From assembly GCF_000725125.1 (NCBI RefSeq), contig NZ_JFCB01000015.1, positions 1 through 64,000 on the forward strand: a stretch of 64,000 bases of DNA. Reading direction: 5' to 3'. The notes beneath the pieces were generated by a model. It saw only the letters and a program-made list of their open reading frames with translations, ran no database searches and was not told the DNA's origin. The position numbers and the translations under genes were made by a program. This document shows positions 28,179-36,289 of the stretch, piece after piece (the stretch's first letter is position 1; each line of letters opens with the position of its first letter). This DNA is from Streptomyces toyocaensis (GTDB lineage Bacteria > Actinomycetota > Actinomycetes > Streptomycetales > Streptomycetaceae).

Positions 28179-29432
28179 ATGGCGAACGAGCAGACGGGCC
28201 CCGCGCCCGAACTCCGGGTGCTGCGGCCGGATGAATGGGACACGTCGTACGCGAACCTCGTCCGCGCCTTCGGCGGGCCGCCGGAGGCGGACGAGGAGCG
28301 GGAACTGTGGAGGGAGCTGACCGAGTTCGGCCGCTTCCTGGCCGCCTGGGACGGCGACGCGTGCGTGGGGAGCGCGGGCGCCTTCTCCTTCCGGCTGACC
28401 GTGCCCGGCGGCGCGTCCGTCCCGGCCGCCGGCGTCACCATGGTCAGTGTCGCCGCCACGCACCGGCGGCGCGGGGTGCTGACGTCGATGATGCGACGGC
28501 AGCTGGACGACGTCCGCTCCTGGGGCGAGCCGCTGGCGGTGCTCACCGCGTCCGAGCCGGCGATCTACGGCCGGTTCGGCTACGGGGCGGCGACCTTCCA
28601 GACCAACGCGGAGATCGACACCCGGCGCGCGGGCCTGTCGGTGCCGGCCGGCACCGACGACGTGGGGCTGCGCTACGCGGACCCCGCCGACGCGCTGGAC
28701 GCCTGTGAGGCGGTCTACGCGCAGCTGGTGCCGGGCCGTCCGGGAATGCTGGCGCGCGGGCCGGGCTGGGAGCGGCTGGGGTTGCTCGACCCGGAGAGCG
28801 AGCGGGGCGGTGCGTCGCCGCTGCAGTGCGTGCTCGCCGAGCGGGGCGGCGAGACGGTCGGGTACGCGCGGTTCCGGGTGAAGCCGTCCTGGGGGCCGGG
28901 CGGTCCCGACGGCGAGGTGATCCTCAGCGCCCTGGAGGCGCTGGACCCGGCGGCGGGGGCGGCGCTGTGGCGGTTCCTGTTCGACATCGACCTGACGTCG
29001 ACGCTGGTGGCGCGGGGGCGGCCGGTCGACGACGGCTGGCAGTACCTGGTGTCGGACATACGGCGGTGCCGTCCGGCGCTGCGCGACGCGCTGTACGTGC
29101 GGCTGGTGGACGTCGGCGCCGCGCTCGATGCACGGACCTACCAGGCGCCGGTGGACGTCGTGCTGGACGTGGAGGACGCCTTCTGCCCCTGGAACACGGG
29201 GCGTTGGCGGCTGACCGGGGACGTGAAGGGCGCGTCCTGCGAGCGCACGCAGGACGCGGCCGACCTCGCCCTGTCCGTGCGGGAGCTGGGGGCGGCGTAC
29301 CTGGGCGGGGTGGGACTCTCGGCGCTCGCCGCCGCGGGCCGGGTGCGCGAACTGCGGCGGGGCGCGCTGGCGGAGGCGTCCCTGGCGTTCGGCAACGCCG
29401 GTGCGGCGCCGTGGCTGCCGCACGGCTTCTGA
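28179..29432 (+). CDS. Eis-type GNAT N-acetyltransferase
   Basis: A 417-residue protein of the Eis family (Mycobacterium enhanced intracellular survival protein, which acetylates aminoglycosides and lysines). It has two GNAT folds plus a sterol-carrier-like C-terminal region. The acetyl-CoA loop reads VTMVSVAATHRRRGVLTSMM, and YGRFGYGAATF carries the tyrosine used as general acid. The last residue is Phe (LPHGF), as in Eis, where the terminal carboxylate is catalytic. The native substrate is not evident. It is convergent with the Nei gene, 6 nt away. Confidence 0.9.
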   Translation: MANEQTGPAPELRVLRPDEWDTSYANLVRAFGGPPEADEERELWRELTEFGRFLAAWDGDACVGSAGAFSFRLTVPGGASVPAAGVTMVSVAATHRRRGVLTSMMRRQLDDVRSWGEPLAVLTASEPAIYGRFGYGAATFQTNAEIDTRRAGLSVPAGTDDVGLRYADPADALDACEAVYAQLVPGRPGMLARGPGWERLGLLDPESERGGASPLQCVLAERGGETVGYARFRVKPSWGPGGPDGEVILSALEALDPAAGAALWRFLFDIDLTSTLVARGRPVDDGWQYLVSDIRRCRPALRDALYVRLVDVGAALDARTYQAPVDVVLDVEDAFCPWNTGRWRLTGDVKGASCERTQDAADLALSVRELGAAYLGGVGLSALAAAGRVRELRRGALAEASLAFGNAGAAPWLPHGF

Positions 29433-29438
29433 GGGTTC

Positions 29439-30266
29439 TCAGGGGCGCTGGCAGGCGGGACACCAGAAGAGGTTGCGGGCGGCGAGGTCGGCGGTGCGGA
29501 TCTCGCCGCCACAGATGTGGCAGGGCAGGTGGGCCCTGCGGTAGACGTACACCTCGCCGCCGTGGTCGTCGACGCGCGGCGGGCGGCCCATCGCCTCGGG
29601 TGTGTGCTCGGGGCGCACGGTGTCGATGCGGTTGTCGCGGACGCCCTCACGCATGAGCGCGACGAGGTCGGCCCAGATCGCGTCCCACTGGGCCGGGGTG
29701 ATGTCCCGGCCCGCGCGGTAGGGGTCGACACGGTGCCGGAAGAGGACCTCGGCGCGGTAGACGTTCCCCACACCGGCGATGACCTTCTGGTCCATCAGGA
29801 GCGCGGCGATCGTCGTACGGCTGCGGCTGATCCTGCGGTACGCGAGGGCCGGATCGGCGTCCGGGCGGAGGGGGTCGGGGCCGAGGCGGTCGTGGACCGC
29901 CCGCTTCTCGCCGTCCGTGATCAGGGCACAGGTGGTGGGGCCGCGCAGATCGACGTAGGAGGCGTCGTCGGCGAGCCGCAGGCGGACGGTGTCCGTGGGC
30001 GGCGGCACCGGGGCCGGGCCGAAGGTCACCTTGCCGAAGAGGCCGAGGTGGATGTGGACCCAGTCGGTGTGTGCGGGCCCGGGGTCCTTGAAGCCGAGGA
30101 ACAGGTGCTTGCCGTGGGCGTCGGTGGTGTGCAGCGGGGTGCCGTCGAGGAGGGCGGCCGCGTCCGTGAACTTGCCCTGGGGACTGGTGACGCGGAGGGG
30201 GGCTCCGGCCGGGAAGGTCCCGGCGTAGTCCTCGGCCAGCCGATGGATCGTGTGGCCCTCGGGCAC
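29439..30266 (-). CDS. Fpg/Nei-family DNA glycosylase (endonuclease VIII-like)
   Basis: A 275-residue base-excision repair enzyme. It begins (M)PEGHTIHRLA, with the N-terminal Pro2 nucleophile and Glu3 exposed after removal of the first residue. HGKHLFLGF carries the DNA-binding lysine, DQKVIAGVGNVYRAE is the helix-two-turn-helix, and a C-terminal zinc finger has C-x2-C (CHICGG) and C-x2-C (CPACQ). The PEGH start marks the Nei2-like actinobacterial branch rather than Fpg (PELPE). The start is GTG. It is followed by rpiB in the upstream direction with 47 nt between. Confidence 0.92.
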   Translation of the reverse strand: MPEGHTIHRLAEDYAGTFPAGAPLRVTSPQGKFTDAAALLDGTPLHTTDAHGKHLFLGFKDPGPAHTDWVHIHLGLFGKVTFGPAPVPPPTDTVRLRLADDASYVDLRGPTTCALITDGEKRAVHDRLGPDPLRPDADPALAYRRISRSRTTIAALLMDQKVIAGVGNVYRAEVLFRHRVDPYRAGRDITPAQWDAIWADLVALMREGVRDNRIDTVRPEHTPEAMGRPPRVDDHGGEVYVYRRAHLPCHICGGEIRTADLAARNLFWCPACQRP

Positions 30267-30313
30267 GGCTCCCCCCTCGCTCGCTCTGCTTCGTCGTCCC
30301 GCCTTACGCCGCC

Positions 30314-30799
30314 CTACTGCTGGGGGTGGTGGGCCGGGATCGGGGGGAGGTCGCCGCTGGTCTCGTACGCGGAGAGCATGTCGATCCGGCGGATGTGACG
30401 CTCATCACCGGAGAACGGGGTGCTCAGGAAGGTCTCGACGAACTTCGTCGCCTCGTCCTGGCTGTGCATACGCGCGCCCACCGCGACCACGTTGGCGTTG
30501 TTGTGCTGACGCCCCAGGGCCGCCGTCTCCTCGCTCCAGGCCAGGGCCGCCCGCACGCCCGCGACCTTGTTCGCGGCGATCTGCTCGCCGTTGCCGGAGC
30601 CGCCGATCACGATGCCGAGGGAGCCCTCGTCGGCGGCGGTCCGCTCCGCGGCACGGAGGCAGAAGGGCGGGTAGTCGTCCTGGGCGTCGTAGAGGTGCGG
30701 GCCGCAGTCGACGGGCTCATGGCCCGCTTCCCTGAGCCACTCGACGAGGTGGTTCTTGAGTTCGTAGCCCGCATGGTCGGAGCCGAGATACACGCGCAT
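30314..30799 (-). CDS. rpiB: Ribose-5-phosphate isomerase B
   Basis: A 161-residue enzyme interconverting ribose 5-phosphate and ribulose 5-phosphate in the pentose phosphate pathway. Starts MRVYLGSDHAGYELK. The active-site loop is GGSGNGEQIAANK with Glu in place of the Cys of E. coli RpiB, the arrangement known from Mycobacterium tuberculosis RpiB. The second active-site stretch is RQHNNANVVAVGARMH. ATG at 30799 gives the family length; a longer frame upstream is arginine-rich and unlikely. Confidence 0.95.
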   Translation of the reverse strand: MRVYLGSDHAGYELKNHLVEWLREAGHEPVDCGPHLYDAQDDYPPFCLRAAERTAADEGSLGIVIGGSGNGEQIAANKVAGVRAALAWSEETAALGRQHNNANVVAVGARMHSQDEATKFVETFLSTPFSGDERHIRRIDMLSAYETSGDLPPIPAHHPQQ

Positions 30800-30898
30800 G
30801 CGTCGAGTGTGACACGGCCGCCGCGGGGAATCGGCGCGGGGTGCCCTCCGCGAAAAGTGTGACCGAAGCCATAGAAGACCAGGCAAAGGCCGAGCAAA

Positions 30899-30917
30899 GA
30901 ACCTAAATCAAAGGTTC
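30899..30917. promoter_or_regulatory. Small inverted repeat upstream of the permease
   Basis: GAACCT (30899-30904), 7 nt, AGGTTC (30912-30917), about 90 nt before the permease ATG in an AT-richer stretch. It could be an operator for the permease. Confidence 0.3.
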
Positions 30918-31004
30918 CCTCATTCGTTCACCTCCGTTTCACTGGTCCGGCTCGTGCACCGCTCGTACGGGTACCGCACAACCGGCTCACAGGAAGACCA
31001 CCCC

Positions 31005-32489
31005 ATGACTTCGCAGCCGACCCAGACCAAGGCCGGCAACGGCCCCGAACGGCCCGGCGGCCACGGAACCCCGCCGGATTCCGGCCTCCAGGCCGGGCTC
31101 AAGAACCGCCACCTCTCGATGATCGCCATCGGCGGTGTCATCGGCGCCGGCCTCTTCGTCGGTTCCAGCTCCGGCATCGCGACCGCCGGACCCGGCATCC
31201 TCCTGTCGTACGCCCTCGTCGGCACGCTCGTGGTGCTGGTGATGCGGATGCTCGGTGAGATGTCCGCGGCGAACCCGACCTCCGGGTCCTTCTCCGCACA
31301 CGCCGACCGTGCGCTCGGGCCGTGGGCCGGGTTCTCCATCGGCTGGCTGTACTGGTTCTTCTGGGTCGTCGTGCTGGCGGTCGAGGCGACCGCCGGTGCC
31401 GCGATCCTCGAAGGATGGATACCGGCCGTTCCCCAGTGGGGGTGGGCGCTCATCGTGATGGTGGTGCTGACCGCCACCAACCTGGTGTCCGTGGGCTCCT
31501 ACGGCGAGTTCGAGTTCTGGTTCGCCGGGATCAAGGTCGTCGCCATCGCCGCGTTCATCGTCGTCGGCGGCCTGGCCGTCTTCGGAGTGCTGCCCGGCGT
31601 CGACAGCGACCAGGCGGGGCTCGCCAACCTCACGGACCACGGCGGCTTCCTGCCCAACGGCGCCGGCGCGATCCTCACCGGCATCCTGCTCGTCGTCTTC
31701 TCGTTCATGGGCAGTGAGATCGCCACCCTGGCCGCCGGCGAGTCGGAGGACCCGCAGCGGGCCGTCACCAAGGCGACCAACAGCATCATCTGGCGGATCG
31801 GCGTCTTCTACCTCGGCTCGATCTTCGTCGTGATCTGCCTGCTGCCCTGGGACAGCAAGAGCATCGCCGAGGACGGCTCCTACGTCGCCGCGCTGGACTC
31901 CCTCGGCATCGCGCACGCCGGGCAGATCATGAACTTCATCGTGCTGACGTCGGTGCTGTCCTGCCTCAACTCCGGGCTCTACACGGCCTCCCGGATGGCC
32001 TTCTCGCTGGGGCAGCGCGGAGACGCGCCGAAGGCGTTCGCCCGGACCACGAGCCGGGGCGTGCCGCAGACCGCGATCATCGCGTCGGTCGTGTTCGGCT
32101 TCGTCGCGGTGTTCTTCAACTACAAGTTCCCGGACTCCGTCTTCCTCTTCCTCGTCAACTCCTCCGGTGCGGTCGCGCTGTTCGTATGGCTGGTGATCTG
32201 CTTCTCGCAGCTGCGGATGCGGAAGATCATCCAGGCGGAGGCGCCGGAGAAGCTGGTCGTGCGGATGTGGCTGTACCCGTACCTGACGTGGGCCAGCGCC
32301 GCGCTGATCGTGTTCGTGCTGGGCTACATGCTGACCGACACGGAGCACAACGGGCGGACCACGGTGCTCCTGTCGCTGCTGGTCGCCGGCGTCGTCGTCG
32401 CCATCGCCGTCGTGCGGCAGCGGGCGGCGGGGCGCCGTGCCGTCGACGCGCCGGGCACCGCGGACCGCGACGAGGTCCGGGTCGGCTGA
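31005..32489 (+). CDS. Amino-acid permease (APC/AAT family)
   Basis: A 494-residue transporter with 12 expected helices. It carries the AAT-family first-helix signature (LSMIAIGGVIGAGLFVGSS), the RMLGEM loop, PTSGSFSAHADRALGPWAGF and GEFEFWFAGIKV. It is close to GabP/AroP/CycA types, which import amino acids by proton symport; the exact substrate is unknown. The ~35-residue N-terminal tail is polar. ATG at 31005 follows AGGAAGA. A closely related permease lies at 33706, after bioY. Confidence 0.9.
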   Translation: MTSQPTQTKAGNGPERPGGHGTPPDSGLQAGLKNRHLSMIAIGGVIGAGLFVGSSSGIATAGPGILLSYALVGTLVVLVMRMLGEMSAANPTSGSFSAHADRALGPWAGFSIGWLYWFFWVVVLAVEATAGAAILEGWIPAVPQWGWALIVMVVLTATNLVSVGSYGEFEFWFAGIKVVAIAAFIVVGGLAVFGVLPGVDSDQAGLANLTDHGGFLPNGAGAILTGILLVVFSFMGSEIATLAAGESEDPQRAVTKATNSIIWRIGVFYLGSIFVVICLLPWDSKSIAEDGSYVAALDSLGIAHAGQIMNFIVLTSVLSCLNSGLYTASRMAFSLGQRGDAPKAFARTTSRGVPQTAIIASVVFGFVAVFFNYKFPDSVFLFLVNSSGAVALFVWLVICFSQLRMRKIIQAEAPEKLVVRMWLYPYLTWASAALIVFVLGYMLTDTEHNGRTTVLLSLLVAGVVVAIAVVRQRAAGRRAVDAPGTADRDEVRVG

Positions 32490-32520
32490 CACGGGTGCCC
32501 CGCCGGGATTCCGGCAGGGG

Positions 32521-32564
32521 CGGGGCCGGGGCCGGCGGCACGGGTGCCGTAGGCCCCGGCCCCG
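32521..32564 (+). terminator. Terminator after permease 1
   Basis: CGGGGCCGGGGCC (32521-32533) pairs with GGCCCCGGCCCCG (32552-32564), and the loop folds a second small stem (CGGCA/TGCCG). Confidence 0.7.
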
Positions 32565-32674
32565 TCGTGTGCACGGCCCCGGCCGCCCCGGCCGGCGATG
32601 CGCCCCGGCCGAGGTCCCGGCAACGGCCGCGGCTCGATCGCCCCTCTCCCGCCGGGGTGGCGACACATACGCAG

Positions 32675-32704
32675 AGGCCCGCCGGCGCTGCGGCCGGCGG
32701 GCCT
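32675..32704 (-). terminator. Terminator after bioY
   Basis: AGGCCCGCCGG (32675-32685) pairs with CCGGCGGGCCT (32694-32704), 26 nt past the bioY stop. Confidence 0.65.
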
Positions 32705-32729
32705 GTCGTGCGTGGGGACCGCTCGGCGG

Positions 32730-33314
32730 TCAGCGCTTGTCGGCGAGCTTCCAGGCGGTCGGCAGCAGACCCATCGCCAGGGCGGCCTTCAGGGCGTCAC
32801 CGATGAGGAACGGGGTCAGGCCGGCCGCGATGGCGGCGGAGGCGGACATGCCGGTGGCGAGGGCCAGGTAGGGCACGCCGACGGCGTAGATGATCGCCGA
32901 GCCGAGCACCATGGTGCCTGCCGTCCGCCAGGCGGAGCGGTCGGCACCGCGGCGGGCCAGCGCTCCCACGACGACGGAGGCCAGCAGCATGCCGAGGATG
33001 TAGCCGAAGGACGGCATGCCCATCCCCGACGTGCCCTCCGCGAACCACGGCACGCCGGCCATGCCCGCCAGCGCGTACACCGCGAGGGAGACGAAGCCGC
33101 GCCGCGCGCCGAGGGTGGTGCCCACCAGGAGCGCCGCGAAGGTCTGGCCGGTCACCGGCACCGGGGAGCCGGGGACGGGCACCGCGATCTGGGCGGCGAG
33201 ACCCGTGAGCGCGGCACCGCCGAGCACGAGCGCGGCGTCCCGGACGCGGGAGGCCGGGACGAGGTCGGCGAGGACCTGCCCGGAGCGGGCGGACGTGACG
33301 GTGGCGGTGCTCAT
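32730..33314 (-). CDS. bioY: Biotin transporter BioY
   Basis: A 194-residue S component of an ECF-type biotin transporter with about six helices. The BioY core is visible: IAVPVPGSPVPVTGQTFAALLVG, GARRGFVSLAVYALAGMAGVPWFA and FGYILGMLLASVVVGAL. No BioM or BioN is adjacent; BioY can use shared energising modules or act alone. ATG at 33314 follows GGAGA. A minus-strand TATAGC near 33355-33360 could be its -10 element, though no good -35 was found. Confidence 0.93.
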   Translation of the reverse strand: MSTATVTSARSGQVLADLVPASRVRDAALVLGGAALTGLAAQIAVPVPGSPVPVTGQTFAALLVGTTLGARRGFVSLAVYALAGMAGVPWFAEGTSGMGMPSFGYILGMLLASVVVGALARRGADRSAWRTAGTMVLGSAIIYAVGVPYLALATGMSASAAIAAGLTPFLIGDALKAALAMGLLPTAWKLADKR

Positions 33315-33531
33315 GAGGTCTCCGCGGGGTGAGGGCGGTGGGGGACACCGTGACGCTATACCGGCGTCCCCGCGCCGATCACCATCAGCGCCCGACAAAG
33401 GCACGATCACGGACTTGGTGGGCTCCGGACAAAGATCGGCCGTGACCAGCGGTACGAGGTGACGCCGGTCACGGAGGTGAGGTGGCATCACCGACATCCG
33501 GCGGGAGCGGGGCGGCTGTGGGGAACCGCCA

Positions 33532-33567
33532 AAGGGAACCACGAAGGGAACCACGAAGGGAACCGCC
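33532..33567. repeat. 12-bp tandem repeat, three copies
   Basis: Unit AAGGGAACCACG at 33532-33543 and 33544-33555, then a variant AAGGGAACCGCC at 33556-33567. A further diverged GGGAACCGCC lies just before (33521-33530). Too short and regular for CRISPR; either iterons for a regulator or simple slippage. Confidence 0.6.
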
Positions 33568-33652
33568 GGGGGACCCGCCGGGTAACCGGGCCCCCACCCT
33601 CCGGACGACCGGTGTCCACATGCTGGGCAGCCACCCCCTGACCGCCGGGAGA

Positions 33653-33675
33653 CCGCCCAGACTGGGCGGCGTTTT
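33653..33675 (+). promoter_or_regulatory. Terminator-like hairpin in the permease 2 leader
   Basis: CCGCCCA-GAC-TGGGCGG is followed by CGTTTTG. The hairpin plus T-stretch ends about 30 nt before the ATG at 33706. This is where an attenuator would sit; it could instead end a short upstream transcript. Confidence 0.45.
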
Positions 33676-33705
33676 GTCGTCTCCCGCATTGGACGAGCCG
33701 CGCCC

Positions 33706-35085
33706 ATGCCCAGCACCACCGTCGAGACGCCCCCGAAGCCGGACGGCGCCTCCCTCTCGCACGGCCTCAAGCAGCGCCATCTGTCGATGATCGCCCTCGG
33801 CGGGGTGATCGGCGCCGGGCTGTTCGTCGGCTCCGGTGCCGCCATCGCCGCCGCCGGGCCCTCCGTCGTCCTCGCCTACACCCTCTCCGGCATCCTGGTG
33901 ATGCTGGTGATGCGGATGCTGGGCGAGATGTCCGCCGCGTACCCGTCCTCGGGTTCGTTCTCCGCGCACGCCGAGCGGGCCATCGGCCCCTGGGCGGGGT
34001 TCACCGCGGGCTGGTCGTTCTGGGTGCTGCTGTGCACGGCGGTCGGCCTGGAGGGCATCGGCGCCGCGAAGATCGTCACCGGCTGGCTGCCGGGCACGCC
34101 GGAGTGGGCGTGGGTGGCGCTGTTCATGGTGGTGTTCTGCGCGACGAACCTCGCGGCGGTGAGGAACTTCGGCGAGTTCGAGTTCTGGTTCGCGGCGCTG
34201 AAGGTCGGCGCGATCACCCTGTTCCTCGGGCTGGGCGTGCTGGCCGTGGCCGGTGCGCTGCCCGGCACGGACTCCCCCGGCACCTCCCACCTCACCGACC
34301 TCCTGCCCAACGGCGGCGAGGGCCTGGTGATCGGACTGCTCGCCTCCGTCTTCGCGTACGGCGGTCTGGAGACGGTGACCATCGCGGCGGCCGAGTCGGA
34401 GAACCCGGTCAAGGGCGTGGCGAGCGCGGTCCGTACGGCGATGTGGCGGATCGCGGTGTTCTACATCGGTTCGATGGCGGTCATCGTCACCCTCGTCCCG
34501 TGGGACTCCCCGGCGGTCGTCGAGGACGGCCCCTACGTCGCCGCACTGGACACCCTCGGCATCCCCGGCGCCGGTCAGCTGATGAACGTCGTGGTGCTGG
34601 TGGCGCTGCTGTCCGCGATGAACGCCAACATCTACGGCGCCTCACGCATCGGCTACTCCCTGGTGCGCCGCGGCCAGGGGCCGAAGGCACTCGGCCGGGT
34701 GTCGGGCGGGGTGCCGCGGACCGCCGTACTGGCCTCCTCCGTCTTCGGGTTCGCGTGCGTGCTGCTGAGCTACTGGCGGCCGGACGACGTCTTCGCCTGG
34801 CTGCTGAACATGATCGGCGCGGTGATCCTGGTCGTCTGGATCTTCATCGCCGTCTCCCAGCTGCGGCTGCGCCGCCGGCTCGAGCGCGAGGCGCCCGAGA
34901 GACTCGCGGTGCGGATGTGGGCGTTCCCGTGGCTGACGTGGGTGGCGCTGGCCGGCATGGCGGCGGTCTTCGTCCTCATGGCCCGGGAGCCGGGCACCCG
35001 GGTGCAGCTCTACTCGACGGGCGGGATGACGCTGGTCCTGGCGGCCGTCGGCTACGCCTGGCAGCGGGCGCGCGCCCGGAGCTGA
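33706..35085 (+). CDS. Amino-acid permease (APC/AAT family)
   Basis: A 459-residue, 12-helix transporter paralogous to the one at 31005. It shares LKxRHLSMIA(I/L)GGVIGAGLFVGS, RMLGEMSAA, SGSFSAHA-RA-GPWAGF, GEFEFWFA and the ending VRMW-x-P-LTW. The N-terminal tail is shorter. The two transporters differ in helices 3 and 10, suggesting different substrates. The gene ends before an 11-bp hairpin terminator, and its leader carries a terminator-like hairpin and tandem repeats. Confidence 0.9.
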   Translation: MPSTTVETPPKPDGASLSHGLKQRHLSMIALGGVIGAGLFVGSGAAIAAAGPSVVLAYTLSGILVMLVMRMLGEMSAAYPSSGSFSAHAERAIGPWAGFTAGWSFWVLLCTAVGLEGIGAAKIVTGWLPGTPEWAWVALFMVVFCATNLAAVRNFGEFEFWFAALKVGAITLFLGLGVLAVAGALPGTDSPGTSHLTDLLPNGGEGLVIGLLASVFAYGGLETVTIAAAESENPVKGVASAVRTAMWRIAVFYIGSMAVIVTLVPWDSPAVVEDGPYVAALDTLGIPGAGQLMNVVVLVALLSAMNANIYGASRIGYSLVRRGQGPKALGRVSGGVPRTAVLASSVFGFACVLLSYWRPDDVFAWLLNMIGAVILVVWIFIAVSQLRLRRRLEREAPERLAVRMWAFPWLTWVALAGMAAVFVLMAREPGTRVQLYSTGGMTLVLAAVGYAWQRARARS

Positions 35086-35194
35086 CCACGGACAGCCCTT
35101 TCTGCTGTTAGCGTGCAGTTGCGAGCTATTTGCAACAAGAACCCTGCCTCGTGGTCGTCTTCTCACCGTTCACCCGGCAGGCGGACAGAGTGAG

Positions 35195-35223
35195 GCCCCC
35201 GCGGGGACATGACCCGCGGGGGC
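35195..35223 (+). terminator. Terminator after permease 2
   Basis: GCCCCCGCGGG (35195-35205) pairs perfectly with CCCGCGGGGGC (35213-35223) around a 7-nt loop; followed by TTCC. Confidence 0.7.
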
Positions 35224-35258
35224 TTCCGGTATGCGGCGATCCGGGCCATCGTTGCGCA

Positions 35259-35501
35259 ATGGCGACACAGAGGACGAAGAAGGACTACTGCTGGACCTGC
35301 GACGGGGACCAGCAGCACCGTCAGCTCACCAGGAAGGAGGAGGACTGGCTCAAGGAGCGGCTCGGCCGGTCCGGGGTCGGCGAGTTCTGGCTCTGTGTGA
35401 ACGTGCTCGACGCCGACACCGGAAAGCAGTGCCGCAACCTGCGCACGGGCTTCAACAAGAAGCCGTTCGCCGCGGCGATCAAGGTACCCGTGCTGGACTG
35501 A
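35259..35501 (+). CDS. Small four-cysteine protein, possible zinc ribbon
   Basis: An 80-residue protein. The first pair of cysteines is C-W-T-C (residues 11 and 14). Two later ones stand in EFWLCVNV and GKQCRNL, a spacing that could bind one zinc ion. The rest is basic and soluble (QLTRKEEDWLKERLG). Codon use is fully Streptomyces-like. ATG at 35259 is taken as the start although no clear ribosome binding site precedes it. It is convergent with the DsbA-like gene, the stops only 3 nt apart. Function unknown. Confidence 0.65.
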   Translation: MATQRTKKDYCWTCDGDQQHRQLTRKEEDWLKERLGRSGVGEFWLCVNVLDADTGKQCRNLRTGFNKKPFAAAIKVPVLD

Positions 35502-35504
35502 CCG

Positions 35505-36152
35505 TCACAGGTTGCTGAAGTCCGGCCCCTTCGTCCGCGTCCGCTTGATCTCGTAGAAGCCGGGGACGGAGGCCACCGCGAGCGTGCCGTCCCACAGGCG
35601 GGCGGCCTCCTCGCCCCGGGGGGCGGGAGTGACCACCGGGCCGAAGAAGGCGATCTCCTCGCCGTCGGGACCGGGGACCGCGACGACCGGGGTGCCGACC
35701 TCCTGGCCCACCTTCTCGATGCCCTCCTTGTGGGAGGCCCGCAGCTCCGCCTCGTACGGGGTGGAGTCCCAGTGCTCCATGAGGGAGGCGGGCAGACCGA
35801 CGTCCTCCAGGGCGGCGGCGACCGTCTCCTTCTCCGGCCCCTCGCCCCTGTTGTGGATGCGGGTGCCGAGCGCGGTGTAGAGGTCGCCGAGCACCTCGGC
35901 GCCGTGCTCCTGCTGGGCCGCGATGACCACGCGGACCGGCCCCCATGCCTTGACCTCGAGCATCTCGCGGTACTCCGCGGGGAGGTCGTCGAGCTTGTCC
36001 TCGTTGAGCACCGCCAGGCTCATCAGGTGCCAGCGGACCTCGATGTCCCGCAGCTTCTCCACCTCCAGCACCCAGCGGGAGGTCATCCAGGCCCAGGGGC
36101 AGAGCGGGTCGAACCAGAAGTCGACAGGCGTGGCGGGGGACTTGTCCGACAT
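35505..36152 (-). CDS. DsbA-fold protein, mycothiol-dependent nitroreductase-like
   Basis: A 215-residue thioredoxin-fold protein with a helical insertion. It begins with a beta strand and the active site DFWFDPLCPWAWMTSRW. This resembles Rv2466c of M. tuberculosis, a mycothiol-dependent reductase, but the second active-site Cys of the CPWC motif is Ala here, leaving one Cys. A mono-thiol mechanism using mycothiol is therefore expected (inference). The start ATG at 36152 follows GAGGAG. It is divergent from pepN with 137 nt between. Confidence 0.85.
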   Translation of the reverse strand: MSDKSPATPVDFWFDPLCPWAWMTSRWVLEVEKLRDIEVRWHLMSLAVLNEDKLDDLPAEYREMLEVKAWGPVRVVIAAQQEHGAEVLGDLYTALGTRIHNRGEGPEKETVAAALEDVGLPASLMEHWDSTPYEAELRASHKEGIEKVGQEVGTPVVAVPGPDGEEIAFFGPVVTPAPRGEEAARLWDGTLAVASVPGFYEIKRTRTKGPDFSNL

Positions 36153-36289
36153 GTCACTCCTCGTGAAGGCGGTATCTCTGGGAGACAACGCCGCGGCTCG
36201 TCCTGGCCATTCCCGGCTGCCCGGCGTCAGGGGCACATGGCAGGATCGGTCCTGTTCATCCATGTCGACGACGCATGAGGAGTCCGCAC

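Larger units (their letters stand above)
33315..33705. other. Divergent region bioY / permease 2
   Basis: No gene is seen in these 391 bases. They hold the bioY promoter region, a 12-bp tandem repeat and a hairpin just upstream of the permease (both listed). Two GACAAAG words (33393-33399 and 33428-33434) repeat ~35 bp apart and could be binding sites. Confidence 0.5.

Noticed and set aside
33532..33567. CRISPR array
   Set aside because: Units are 12 bp with no spacers; CRISPR repeats are 23-37 bp with unique spacers.
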